From Tolypothrix bouteillei VB521301 (GTDB lineage: Bacteria; Cyanobacteriota; Cyanobacteriia; Cyanobacteriales; Nostocaceae): 64,000 nt of DNA. Both the position numbers and the translations under genes were made by a program. Numbering within the stretch: the stretch's first letter is position 1; each line of letters starts with the position of its first letter. Shown here in pieces: positions 16,656 to 27,000 of the stretch. The notes under the pieces were generated by a model. The model saw only the letters and a list, made by a program, of their open reading frames with translations. It was not told the origin of the DNA and did not search any database. The stretch is from contig NZ_JHEG04000001.1 in NCBI RefSeq assembly GCF_000760695.4, positions 1,270,707 through 1,334,706 of the forward strand, in the 5' to 3' direction.

Positions 16656-17525
16656 ATGCATCTTACTATTCTCTATCGCGGGTCTTTAATTAGTTGCAAC
16701 TACGGTTGCGAATACTGTCCCTTTGCTAAACGACAGCAGTCACCAAAAGAATTAGCTGTTGATAAACAAGAATTGGAAAGGTTTACAGATTGGATTGCCC
16801 AACATTCACAGCACAATTTCTCAATTTTGTTCACGCCTTGGGGTGAAGCGCTGATCCATCAGTGGTATCAACAAGCTTTGATAAGACTAACACAAATGCC
16901 TCACGTCCATAAGGCAGCAATTCAAACGAATCTTTCGTGTCAACTCGATTGGGTGGAAGAATGCAACAAGAACCGTCTTGCACTCTGGACAACGTTTCAT
17001 CCAGAATGGGTGTCGCGCCAGCGCTTCCTCGCTAAGTGTCTGGAACTTGATAAGCGGGGTATCCGTTTCAGTACGGGTGTTGTTGGTTTCCCTCAATTTA
17101 AAGATGAGATTGCTGCTCTACGTCATGAATTACCACAACACATCTACTTGTGGATTAATGCAGTTAAGCGAGAACTTGGCAATTTGTCTAAAGAAGACAT
17201 GAATTTTTTCAAGTCTATCGACCCGCTTTTTCAGATAAATATTCACCATTACCCCAGCTTTGGTTATGCTTGTCGTGCTGGAAAATCTGTGATTTCTGTT
17301 GATGGTGATGGCACTATACGACGCTGCCACTTTATTAAAGAACCAATTGGAAACATTTACGACCCCAAGTTTGAAGAAGCATTGTATGACCGACCCTGTA
17401 CCAACACAACTTGTCACTGTCATATTGGTTACGTACATTTAGAGTATTTACAACTAGATAAAGTGTTTGGAAATAGCATTTTGGAAAGAATACCTGTTGA
17501 TTGGGATAGAGAAATTGTGGTATAG
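16656..17525 (+). CDS. STM4011-type radical SAM protein with auxiliary-cluster cysteines
   Basis: 289 residues from ATG 16656, which has GTGAGG upstream; the in-frame GTG at 16644 is part of that site. The SAM-cluster motif is C14-x3-C18-x2-C21 (SCNYGCEYCPF). The C-terminal third has further cysteines in an arrangement like a SPASM/twitch domain: YACRAGK, then GTIRRCHF, then PCTNTTCHCHIGY. Enzymes with such extra clusters often modify peptides or proteins, which fits a cluster built around repeat proteins with a shared tail. Only one base separates its stop from the start of cysC, so the two are translationally coupled. Confidence 0.87.
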   Translation: MHLTILYRGSLISCNYGCEYCPFAKRQQSPKELAVDKQELERFTDWIAQHSQHNFSILFTPWGEALIHQWYQQALIRLTQMPHVHKAAIQTNLSCQLDWVEECNKNRLALWTTFHPEWVSRQRFLAKCLELDKRGIRFSTGVVGFPQFKDEIAALRHELPQHIYLWINAVKRELGNLSKEDMNFFKSIDPLFQINIHHYPSFGYACRAGKSVISVDGDGTIRRCHFIKEPIGNIYDPKFEEALYDRPCTNTTCHCHIGYVHLEYLQLDKVFGNSILERIPVDWDREIVV

Positions 17526-17526
17526 T

Positions 17527-18060
17527 ATGCAACAGAAACAGCAAGGATTCACAATCTGGTTAACTGGGTTAAGTGGTGCAGGCAAAACAACTATTGGTCA
17601 AGCTGTAGCACGGGAATTACAATTCCAAGGTTACAGAGTGACAGCCCTTGATGGTGATGTGATGCGCCAAACCCTATATAGGGACCTGGGATTTAGCAGA
17701 AGCGATCGCCAGGAAAATATTCGGCGTATTGGTTCTCTTGCACGTACTCTTACGTCTCAAGGTGAAGTTGTGGTAGTCTCTACTATCTCTCCATATCGCG
17801 TTCAAAGAGATGCAATGCGACATTCCATTAAAGATTTTATCGAAGTCTATGTCAATGCGCCTCTTGCCGTCTGCGAGCAACGGGATGTAAAAGGTTTATA
17901 TAAAAAGGTACGCTCTGGAGAAATCACAAATTTTACTGGTATTGATGAACCATATGAAGTACCACTCCATCCAGAAGTTGAATGTCAAACAGATTGTGAA
18001 ACTCTTGATAAGAGTGTCACTAAAGTCTTGGCGAAAGTTAAAGAATTAGGTTATTGCTGA
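17527..18060 (+). CDS. cysC: Adenylyl-sulfate (APS) kinase
   Basis: 177 residues from ATG 17527. It makes PAPS from APS and ATP. The P-loop GLSGAGKTT is at about residues 13-21, LDGDVMRQTL at about 40, RQENIRRIGSLARTL at about 60, and VSTISPYRVQRDAMR and GLYKKVRSGEITNFTGIDEPYE follow, all typical of CysC. An upstream in-frame start at 17467 lies inside the preceding gene and is not needed. The unusual point is the context. No other sulfate-assimilation gene is nearby; it is joined to a radical SAM gene and follows a cluster containing a sulfatase-fold protein. It may supply PAPS for a sulfation step (inference) or simply be displaced. Confidence 0.93.
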   Translation: MQQKQQGFTIWLTGLSGAGKTTIGQAVARELQFQGYRVTALDGDVMRQTLYRDLGFSRSDRQENIRRIGSLARTLTSQGEVVVVSTISPYRVQRDAMRHSIKDFIEVYVNAPLAVCEQRDVKGLYKKVRSGEITNFTGIDEPYEVPLHPEVECQTDCETLDKSVTKVLAKVKELGYC

Positions 18061-18138
18061 TATTGGGTTGAGTGAGAGGAAAAAGAATACCTTTTTCTCT
18101 TGACACCAAAGAGTTCAATTATACTTGGAGAAACTGCT

Positions 18139-18357
18139 ATGGCTGAGTATCAAAAAGTGGAATATCGGATTGGTAAAGATGGTAAAATTACGGAAACAGT
18201 TATGAATGCTTCCGGTTCTAGCTGTACAACAACAACTTCAGGTATTGAACAAGCTTTAGGAGAAATAGAAAACCAAGAGCTTTTGCCTGAGTACTACGAG
18301 GGTGAAGAGAACTTAAGCTCCACAGAAAACCAATCCATCGAGCAAAAAGGTGGTTGA
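18139..18357 (+). CDS. DUF2997 family small protein
   Basis: 72 residues from ATG 18139, behind GGAG; the frame is open from TTG 18100. The sequence VEYRIGKDGKITETVMNASG, then SSCTTTTSGIEQALG, is typical of DUF2997. These proteins are usually encoded beside DUF1257 (Ycf35-like) and Ycf46-type AAA ATPase genes, which here are 32-35 kb away. The single Cys in GSSC is conserved in the family as I remember it. It ends 2 bases before the HTH/GrpE-like gene. Function unknown. Confidence 0.85.
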   Translation: MAEYQKVEYRIGKDGKITETVMNASGSSCTTTTSGIEQALGEIENQELLPEYYEGEENLSSTENQSIEQKGG

Positions 18358-18359
18358 GA

Positions 18360-19157
18360 ATGTTTGTTGATTTTAACATCATCATAATTCTGCTTGGGAG
18401 TCTTGTGGTATTCACGGGTGCGATCGCATTCTTACGCGTTCTTTTTGAAGCCATTTACGCTACTGGTAACCCGCAAGATACCTTCCTTTTGGGATTGATG
18501 AAGCAAGAAAGTATTCCCAACTGGCAAACTTTGCAGCAGAAAGCAGAAATCAGCAGCACTACCCTTTGGCAACTTAGGGATGGACAGGTGGCTTCCATAA
18601 AGTTAAGCGAACTAGCACAAGTTGCCAAAGCGCTGTCAATACCTTTCTATGATTTTCTAGAAAAACTGGATGTATTGCCACCACATCCAGAGTTAGAAGC
18701 ACGGCGTAAAGAATGTTTGGAGTTACAGAAGCAGTTGCAATCGCTTGCAAAAGAGAAAGACGCACTGCGTCAGGAAGGAATGCGACTGCATGAAGAATTG
18801 CAACAGCAACGGACTGAACTAACAAACGAGTTTCGTACCGCCACGTTTGAAAAGTTGCAAACATTGCTCTCCAACTACCCCAGCATTTACCAAATGGTGA
18901 GTGTGAAACCAGAACTACCAGCAAAAAATGTTCTTTCGATGTTTACTCCTTTAGAGAACTTGTTGAAGGAATGGGATTACGAACAGATTGGCAAACCTTG
19001 GGAACAAGTCTCTTACAATCCTCAAATTCATCAGCCAGATGCGTCTGACATGACGGAAGGCGAGATGGTTTACATCCGATTTGTAGGTTACAGAAATAAA
19101 GAAGACATTCTCTGTCCGGCTAAAGTCAGCCGCACTTTGCCTGTAGGAGGAAGGTAG
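18360..19157 (+). CDS. GrpE-like protein with membrane segment and HTH domain
   Basis: 265 residues from ATG 18360, with AAGGTGG upstream. Residues about 5-28 form a hydrophobic membrane segment. Residues about 40-95 look like a Cro/C1-type helix-turn-helix (NWQTLQQKAEISSTTLWQLR, then LAQVAKALSIPFYDFLEKL). A coiled coil follows (about 105-155), then a GrpE-like beta domain (LENLLKEWDYEQIGKPWEQV, EGEMVYIRFVGYRNKEDILC). GrpE exchanges nucleotide on Hsp70. The next gene is an Hsp70, so the pair probably works together. The HTH and membrane anchor are unusual for GrpE and suggest a specialised, perhaps regulatory, chaperone pair. Confidence 0.78.
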   Translation: MFVDFNIIIILLGSLVVFTGAIAFLRVLFEAIYATGNPQDTFLLGLMKQESIPNWQTLQQKAEISSTTLWQLRDGQVASIKLSELAQVAKALSIPFYDFLEKLDVLPPHPELEARRKECLELQKQLQSLAKEKDALRQEGMRLHEELQQQRTELTNEFRTATFEKLQTLLSNYPSIYQMVSVKPELPAKNVLSMFTPLENLLKEWDYEQIGKPWEQVSYNPQIHQPDASDMTEGEMVYIRFVGYRNKEDILCPAKVSRTLPVGGR

Positions 19158-19170
19158 AGGGTGGGGATAA

Positions 19171-19202
19171 GGGAGACAAGAGAGACAAGGGAGACAAGGA
19201 AG
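19171..19202. repeat. GGGAGACAAG-type short tandem repeat
   Basis: About three imperfect units of GGGAGACAAG/GAGACAAGG between the GrpE-like and Hsp70 genes. The complementary CCTTGTCTT form appears at 59111-59176 and 60331-60352, so this is a family of dispersed short repeats. Confidence 0.65.
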
Positions 19203-19236
19203 AATAGCGAACAAACCACTAACAAACAACTAACCA

Positions 19237-20796
19237 ATGACAACCGTAGTAATTGATTTTGGTACGAGTAACACAGTTGTATGTACAACTGATTTAATTA
19301 CACAAACACCACGAACTTTAAAGTTTGACTTAATTTCACGTCGGTTTGAAGTTGGGGGAGAGCAAGTTAGTGTTGTACCAAGTTTGGTGTTTGTAGAAGG
19401 GGAAAATCGCATACTTTTTGGCGAACAAGTACGGGCTAAGCGTTTGGGATTTGTTCAACCGGAGCGATATTTTCGAGCTTTTAAACGCGAATTAGCTGCA
19501 GATTTTGTTCCTCCTCCTCGTTTGTTGGATGGTAACAATTACAGTGCGGAAGCTGTTTCGGAACTGTTTGTGAGAAACATTTGGCAGATGGTTGAAGAAC
19601 AATTGCAACCCAGCCATGTTATTTTTACGGTTCCTGTAGGAGCTTTTGAGCGTTATCTCGATTGGTTTCGCGCTTTTGCAGACAAGTTGAGTATTCCTAA
19701 AGTACAAATTGTGGATGAATCTACCGCAGCTGCTCTTGGTTATGCAGTGCAACGCCCTGGTTCTGTGGTGTTGGTGGTAGATTTTGGCGGTGGAACCCTC
19801 GATTTGAGTCTTGTGAGAACTGTAGGTGTTACTTCCGAACATCAAGTAGTACGGGCTGAGGTTCTCGCTAAGTCTGATGCTTTTGTTGGTGGTGTTGATA
19901 TTGATACGTGGATTGTCGAGCATTATCTCAAGCAAATTGGTTCTTCAAGAACTGAGGTAGGAGAAATTGGTTGGCAAAATTTGCTGGAAGTGGCGGAGAA
20001 ACTAAAAATTCGGCTATCGACGGCTGATGAAGCTAAGGAAGCTTGGTTTGATGATGAGAATTTTATGTCCCATGAATTGCAGCTTAACCGAGATGAGTTA
20101 GCAGAGATTTTGGAAGCAGAACAGTTGTTGGAGGTGTTGCGACAAGCTTTGGATGAAGTTCTTGCGATCGCTTTAACTAAGGGAATTAACAAATCGTCTA
20201 TCGAACAGGTGTTGCTGGTAGGCGGTACTTGTCAAATTCCCGCAGTACAGCAACTTGTCACTTCTTATTTTGGGCGACAAAAGGTGAAGTTAGACAAGCC
20301 ATTTGAAGCGGTAGCACACGGTGCGTTAGCTTTGAGCAAGATGGCGGCTGTAGATGATTATTTGCGTCACAGCTATGCTATCCGGCTTTGGGAACCTCAC
20401 AGCAAAACTTATTCTTATCTGACATTAATTGAAAAAGGGATGCGCTATCCGGGAGCACGTTCTCAACCTTTGACGTTACAAGTTGCAACACAAGGACAGC
20501 GAGAGATACGTCTGGATATAGGGGAAGTCGCAGAGGTATCACAGGCGGAGGTTACTTATGATGCTAGCGGACGAATGACAAGTACGCATTTGGTTAAGCA
20601 AGATACCTATCGTTCTTTGGAAAATCATCACCAACAAGTGTGTGTGGCGCATCTCGATCCACCAGGGGAAACGGGAGTAGACAGGATAGAAGTGTTATTT
20701 GAAGTGAACGAACAACGGGTTTTGGTGGTAACGGTTAAGGATTTGCTGACTAAAAAGGTATTGGTGGAGAGAGAGGCGATCGCTAAACTTCAATAA
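19237..20796 (+). CDS. Hsp70-family protein with short C-terminal part
   Basis: 519 residues. The ATPase motifs are clear: VVIDFGTSNTVV (phosphate 1, residues about 4-15), VDESTAAALGYAV, VVDFGGGTLDLSLV (phosphate 2, about 180-193) and VLLVGGTCQIPAV (adenosine motif, about 325-337). After the ATPase domain comes a beta-rich segment to the end. The usual helical lid and acidic end of DnaK (about 610-640 residues) are absent. It is probably a dedicated chaperone working with the GrpE-like protein upstream rather than the housekeeping DnaK. About 80 bases with short repeats separate the two genes. The 230 bases that follow hold no gene. Confidence 0.9.
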   Translation: MTTVVIDFGTSNTVVCTTDLITQTPRTLKFDLISRRFEVGGEQVSVVPSLVFVEGENRILFGEQVRAKRLGFVQPERYFRAFKRELAADFVPPPRLLDGNNYSAEAVSELFVRNIWQMVEEQLQPSHVIFTVPVGAFERYLDWFRAFADKLSIPKVQIVDESTAAALGYAVQRPGSVVLVVDFGGGTLDLSLVRTVGVTSEHQVVRAEVLAKSDAFVGGVDIDTWIVEHYLKQIGSSRTEVGEIGWQNLLEVAEKLKIRLSTADEAKEAWFDDENFMSHELQLNRDELAEILEAEQLLEVLRQALDEVLAIALTKGINKSSIEQVLLVGGTCQIPAVQQLVTSYFGRQKVKLDKPFEAVAHGALALSKMAAVDDYLRHSYAIRLWEPHSKTYSYLTLIEKGMRYPGARSQPLTLQVATQGQREIRLDIGEVAEVSQAEVTYDASGRMTSTHLVKQDTYRSLENHHQQVCVAHLDPPGETGVDRIEVLFEVNEQRVLVVTVKDLLTKKVLVEREAIAKLQ

Positions 20797-21026
20797 ATCG
20801 CTAAGAGGAAGATTCAGTTAGTAACCGCGATCGCCTTAGAGGAACATCGTCAAACTCATGAGGAAAAACATAATCTGGAGCCAAATTGACAATTTGTCTA
20901 TATCAAGCGTACTAGGCATTAAATTCAGTCAATGTTAAAACGCAGTTTGGTTTCTTCATCTAGTTTTGTTAAGAAACTTCAAATTTCTGGGAATACTAAA
21001 TTTGGAAGTCTTGAGAATTTAGCGGT

Positions 21027-24000
21027 ATGGTCAGCGATCTTGTCAGTATTCCCGGATATTGCATAACTGAAGAACTATACAATGGTTCGAGAACCTTAGT
21101 GTATCGTGGATACCGAGAAATTGACTCATTAAGAGTAGCGATCAAACTACTGAAAAATTCTTATCCCACTTTTAACGAACTCTTATTATTTCGCAATCAG
21201 TACACCATCACTAAAAATCTTAACTCACCTCTGATTGTCCAAACTTATAGCCTAGAACCATATCAAAATGGTTATGCGCTGGTAATGGAAGACTTTGGGG
21301 GGATTTCTTTGAAAGAATGGAGCCTCAAGGTAAAGCGTCTATCTCTAGAGGAATTTTTAGTGCTCGCGATCCGGCTGTGCAATACCTTAGATGTACTCTA
21401 TCGGGAGCGCATTATTCATAAAGACATTAAACCCAGCAATATTTTAATTAATCCCGAAACCAAAGAAGTTAAAATTATTGATTTTAGTATTGCATCTTTA
21501 TTACCGAAAGAAAATCAAACACCGAGTAATTCTCATATCCTAGAAGGGACGCTCAGTTATATATCTCCAGAACAAACAGGTAGAATGAATCGCGGTATAG
21601 ACTATCGTACAGATTTTTATTCTTTGGGTGTCACATTCTACGAATTACTGACAGGAAAGTTACCATTTTCAGCAACTGAGCCAATGGAGTTGATACATTC
21701 TCATATTGCCAAAATTGCACCCTCAGTACATGAAATCGATTCAAAAATTCCATTAGTTATCTCAAAAATTATCAGAAAATTAATGGCGAAGAACGCGGAA
21801 GATAGATATCAGAGTGCTTTAGGACTGAGATTAGATTTAGAAAAGTGTTGGCATCAGCTACAAGAAACTGGTCGGATTTCAGATTTTGCAATCGCACAGA
21901 TGGATGCATGCGAGCGCTTCATGATTCCCGATAAACTTTATGGACGAGAAACCGAAGTCTTGACTTTACTGGAAACATTTGAGCGAGTTAGCCTTGGTGC
22001 AACAGAGATGATTCTGGTAGCGGGTTGTTCCGGAATTGGAAAAACTGCAGTTGTCAGCGAAGTTCAGAAACCAATTGTGCGGCAACGCGGCTATTTCATC
22101 AAAGGAAAATATGACCAATTTCAAAGGAACATTCCTTTCGTTGGATTTGTACAAGCCTTTCGGGATTTAATGGGGCAATTGTTAAGCGAAAGTGATGTCC
22201 AACTAGAGCAATGGAAAAATAAGATTTTAGAGGCTGTGGGTGAAAATGGTCAGGTTATCATTGAAGTCATTCCCGAATTATCAAGAATTATTGGCAGCCA
22301 ACCGCCAGTAGTGGAATTATCAGGAACTGCGGCACAAAATCGCTTTAATTTATTGTTTCAAAAATTTACTCAAGTTTTTACGAGTGCAGAACACCCATTA
22401 GTGATTTTTTTAGATGATTTGCAATGGGCTGATTTAGCATCATTAAAGTTAATACAGTTATTAATGGCTGATACAGGTCATTTCTTGTTAATTGGTGCCT
22501 ACCGTGATAACGAAATCAACCCAGCACATCCATTCATGTTGACTGTAAGCGAACTCCAAAAAACAAGAGCAAAGATTCAGACGATTACTCTAGCACCACT
22601 TAATAGAGAGCAAATCAATCAGTTAGTTGCCGAAACATTAAAATGTCAGGAAACTTTAGCATGGGAATTATCGCCATTGCTCTATCAAAAAACTCAAGGA
22701 AATCCGTTTTTTGCTACCCAGTTTCTCAAAGCATTGCATCAAGAAGAACTCATTCAATTTAATTTTGAGTTGGGCTGCTGGCAATGTGACATTGCACAAG
22801 TGACAACTCAAGCAGTCACAGATGACGTTGTTGCCTTTATGGCGTTGCAATTAGGAAAACTGCCAGCATCAACTCAACAGGTGTTGCAGCTAGCCGCTTG
22901 TATTGGCAATCAATTTGATATTGCAACTTTGGCTATTGTCAGCCAACACTCAGAAGTAGAAACAGCTGCGACTTTGTGGAAAGCACTGCAAGAAGGGTTG
23001 ATTGTACCGTTAAGTGATGTATATAAATTTTATCAAACAGAAGCAGGCATTGGGTTGGTACCCAAACATGAGGAGAGCGCTCAACAAATAGCTAAATATA
23101 GGTTTTTACACGATAGAGTCCAGCAAGCAGCTTACTCCCTAATTGCTGACAACCAAAAACAGACAACACATTACCAAATCGGACAACTACTCCTGCAACA
23201 GATCTCCCCAGAAGCACTAGAAGAGCGGATTTTTGAAGTGGTGAATCAATTAAATCACGGAGTGAGTTTAATTAACCAACAAACACAACGAGAGCAACTC
23301 GCACAACTGAACCTCATCGCCTGTCGCAAAGCCAGAGCCGCTACCGCCTATCAAGCTGCGCGTGAATATGTTGCTGTGGGATTGTCCCTGTTGGGAGAAC
23401 AAGCTTGGCAACACCATTATGAAATGACCCTCGCCTTCCATGAATTAGCAGCAGAAGTGGCCATGCTATGTGGTGACTTTGAGGCGATGGAACAATTTAT
23501 TGATGCTGTTATCGCCCAGGCGCACTCTTTACTTGAACAGGTTCATGTTTACTGCATTAGAATTCAATCTCATGCCTCCCAAAGTAAATTTTCCTCTGCG
23601 ATCGCGATTTGCGAAACTATTTTGCAACAACTAGGTGTAACGTTTCACACACCTACACCGACAGATATTCAACAGGCAATACAAGAGATTGAAGAACTCA
23701 TTGCAGACAAGCAAATTGAAGATTTGGTTCATCTAAACGTGATGACCGAAGCAGAGAAATTGGCAATTCTCCAGGTTACCAGTAGCATTCTCTCAACAGC
23801 TCACATCATTGGCTCTCCATTGCTTCCATTGCTAGTTTTGTTGTCGGTTAAACTATCTATTCAATACGGCAATACATCGGTATCAGCCTATACCTATGTA
23901 ATGTATGGAATGGTTTTGTGTAATCTGGTCAACGATGTAGAGACAGCAGTCAAGTTTGGTCGGTTAGCTCTCCAGGTTGTCTATAAACTTGATGCCAAAG

Positions 24001-27000
24001 CGATTAAGCCCGAAGTATTAGCTGTGCTGGGAGGATTTCTCCTGCACCGCAAGTCTCATATAAAAGAAATGTTGCCACTAGCGCAAGAGGGTTACGCGAT
24101 TGGACTGGAAGTTGGAAACTTGGAGTTCGCTGGAAATAATGCGATCAATTTTTGTAACAATTCTTTTTGGTGCAGTCAGCCGCTTGCCATCTTAGAGCAG
24201 GAGGCTCGCACATACAGCAATGGTTGTGCTCAACTGCACCATTTGGCATCAGCTAATCGCTGCCGAATCTTTTGGCAATCGGTGTTAAATCTGTTGGGTT
24301 GTGCAGAGCATCCTACCATTTTATCGGGTGAAGCCCTGCAAGAAACAGAATTTCTGCCAGTGCTGCTAGCTGCTAATGACTTGTTTGCCCTGTATTGTTT
24401 CTATGTGTCTAAGCTGATGCTTTGCTTTTTGTTTGGGGAAATTGAGCAAGCTAACAACCATGCACTCTTAGGCAGAAACTATTTAATTGCAGGTGCAGGA
24501 TTTGTTGGTGAACCTGCATTTTATTTCTACGATTCTTTGATTGCTCTAGCACAGTTGAGTCAACCGTCAGATCACGGCTCGACGGTATTAGAGCGGGTAG
24601 CGCAAAACCAAACGCAGTTACAGTACTGGGCGCACTATGCTCCGATGAATCACCAGCATAAAGTTGACTTAGTTGAAGCCGAAAAATGTCGCGTATTAGG
24701 ACAAATAGCACAAGCGATTGAGCTATACGATAAGGCAATCTCTGGAGCCAAATCCAACGAATACACTCAGGAAGAAGCTTTAGCTAATGAACTAGCGGCA
24801 AAGTTTTACCTGGGGTGGGGTAAACAGCGCATTGCTCGGGAATACATGACCCAAGCCTATTATGACTATGCCCGATGGGGTGCAAAAGCCAAGGTTGCTG
24901 ACTTGGAACGCCGCTATCCCCAACTGCTGGCTCCTATATTACAGCAAACACGTTCTTCCGTCTCACTTCACGAAACTATATCCGCATTGGGGAGCGCCAT
25001 ATCCACTAGTTCCGCTACTTCTAGCAACAGTGTCTCAGATCTCCTAGATTTAAAAGCGATTCTCAAAGCTTCCCAAACTCTCTCAAGTGAAATCGAACTC
25101 GAAAAACTGCTGTCATCGTTGCTTTCTATCGTCATTGAAAATGCGGGAGCCGAGAAGTGTGTGTTAATGCTCTTGCAAAATAATCACCTGCTAATTAAAG
25201 GATCGATTACCCAGGGGAGGGAGCCAGTAGTATTCGAGCACCTTGTGGTTGAGGACACTCAAGAGGTTCCCTTGAAACTGATTTACAAAGTCAAGCACAA
25301 CAGGCAGACTGTTGTGCTCCATAATGCAATGGCAGATCCAACTTTAGCCAACGACCCGTATATCATTCGTCAGCAGCCTAAAAGTATCTTGTGTGGCCCG
25401 ATTTTGCATCAAGGGAAGTTGATGGGCATTTTATATTTAGAAAATAATTTAGCAAAGGAAGCGTTTACAAACAATTGCGTCGAACTCCTGAATTTACTTT
25501 GCACTCAAGCTGCTATTTCTTTAGAAAATGCCAAACTATTCTATGAAAGCAAACAAGCTGAAATCAAGCTCCAGCAAAGTAACGCTTTCCTAGAGGCGCA
25601 ACGTGAATCTTCTCTGGATGGAATCTTGGTTGTTGATAAAGACCGACAAATCAGTTCTTATAATCAGGGTTTTCTAGATCTATGGAGAGTTCCACCAGAA
25701 CTTAGGAATACCCGTGACGATCGCGCAATGCTGGCATTTGTTGTTGAGAAAGTTGCCGATCCACAAGCCTTTTTAGACCGAGTTCTCTACTTATACGAGC
25801 ATATTAATGAATCAAGCCACTGTGAACTGCTCCTGAAAGATGGACGAACGATCGAACGGACATCGGTTCCTGTAAACTCTGGGAATCAAGAAAACTGGGG
25901 GCGGATTTGGTATTTCCGGGATATTAGCGATCGCAAACAAACCGAAGCGGCTCTGCAACAGAAAGAACAATTTCTCCGCAGTATTTACGATGGATCTGAA
26001 ATACTCATTATTGTGACAGATGTGATGGAAGATGGCAGTTTTCGCTATGCCGGATTGAATCCTACTGCAGAAAAGATATGCGGAGTTCGTGAGATTGATG
26101 TTTTAGGAAAAACGCCCTTTGAAGTTTATGGGGAAGAAGTAGGGAGAGCTATCGAAAACATCTTGGTTGATTGTGTAGAAAGTAGGATACCCATTTCCAC
26201 AGAAAATTTGTTAACCATGAAGGGCGAGGAAAAATGGTTCCTGGCGACCCACAACCCGCTCAAAAACGAAAACGGACAGATTTGCCGAATTATTACAACA
26301 ACGATTGATATTAGCGATCGCAAACGAGCAGAACTTGCCTTACAACAAAAATCACTGGAATTAGAACACGCATTACACAACTTGCAAAACGCCCAATTAC
26401 AAATTGTCCAAAGTGAGAAAATGTCTGCTTTGGGTAATTTAGTTGCTGGTGTCGCTCACGAAATGAATAATCCTTTAGGTTTTATTGCTGCTAGTATTAA
26501 ACAAGCTAAACCAATGTTTACTGATATTGTCGAGCACTTGAAACTCTATCAAGAAACTTTCCCCGATTCGAGCGAGCCAATTCTCGTTCATGCTGAAGAA
26601 ATTGACTTGGAATATAGTTTAGAAGACTTACCCAAAATGCTTGATTCCATGTCTATAGCATGTGACAGATTAAAAAACATCAGCACGAGTCTCCGCACTT
26701 TCTCTCGTGCCGATCGAGACTATAAAGTACCATTTAACATTCATCAAGGTATAGATAGCACGATTTTAATTTTGAAGCATCGTCTCAAAGCAAATGAACA
26801 ACATCCATTAATTGAAGTTGTCACTAACTATGGTAATGTACCTCAAATTGAATGTTTTCCCGGTCAGTTAAATCAGGTATTTATGAATATTTTAGCGAAT
26901 GCTATTGATGCTTTAGAAGAATCTAACAATGGACGCACTTTGACAGAAATTCAAGCAAGTCCAAACCGAATTAAAATTACAACTTCAGTCGAAAATAATA

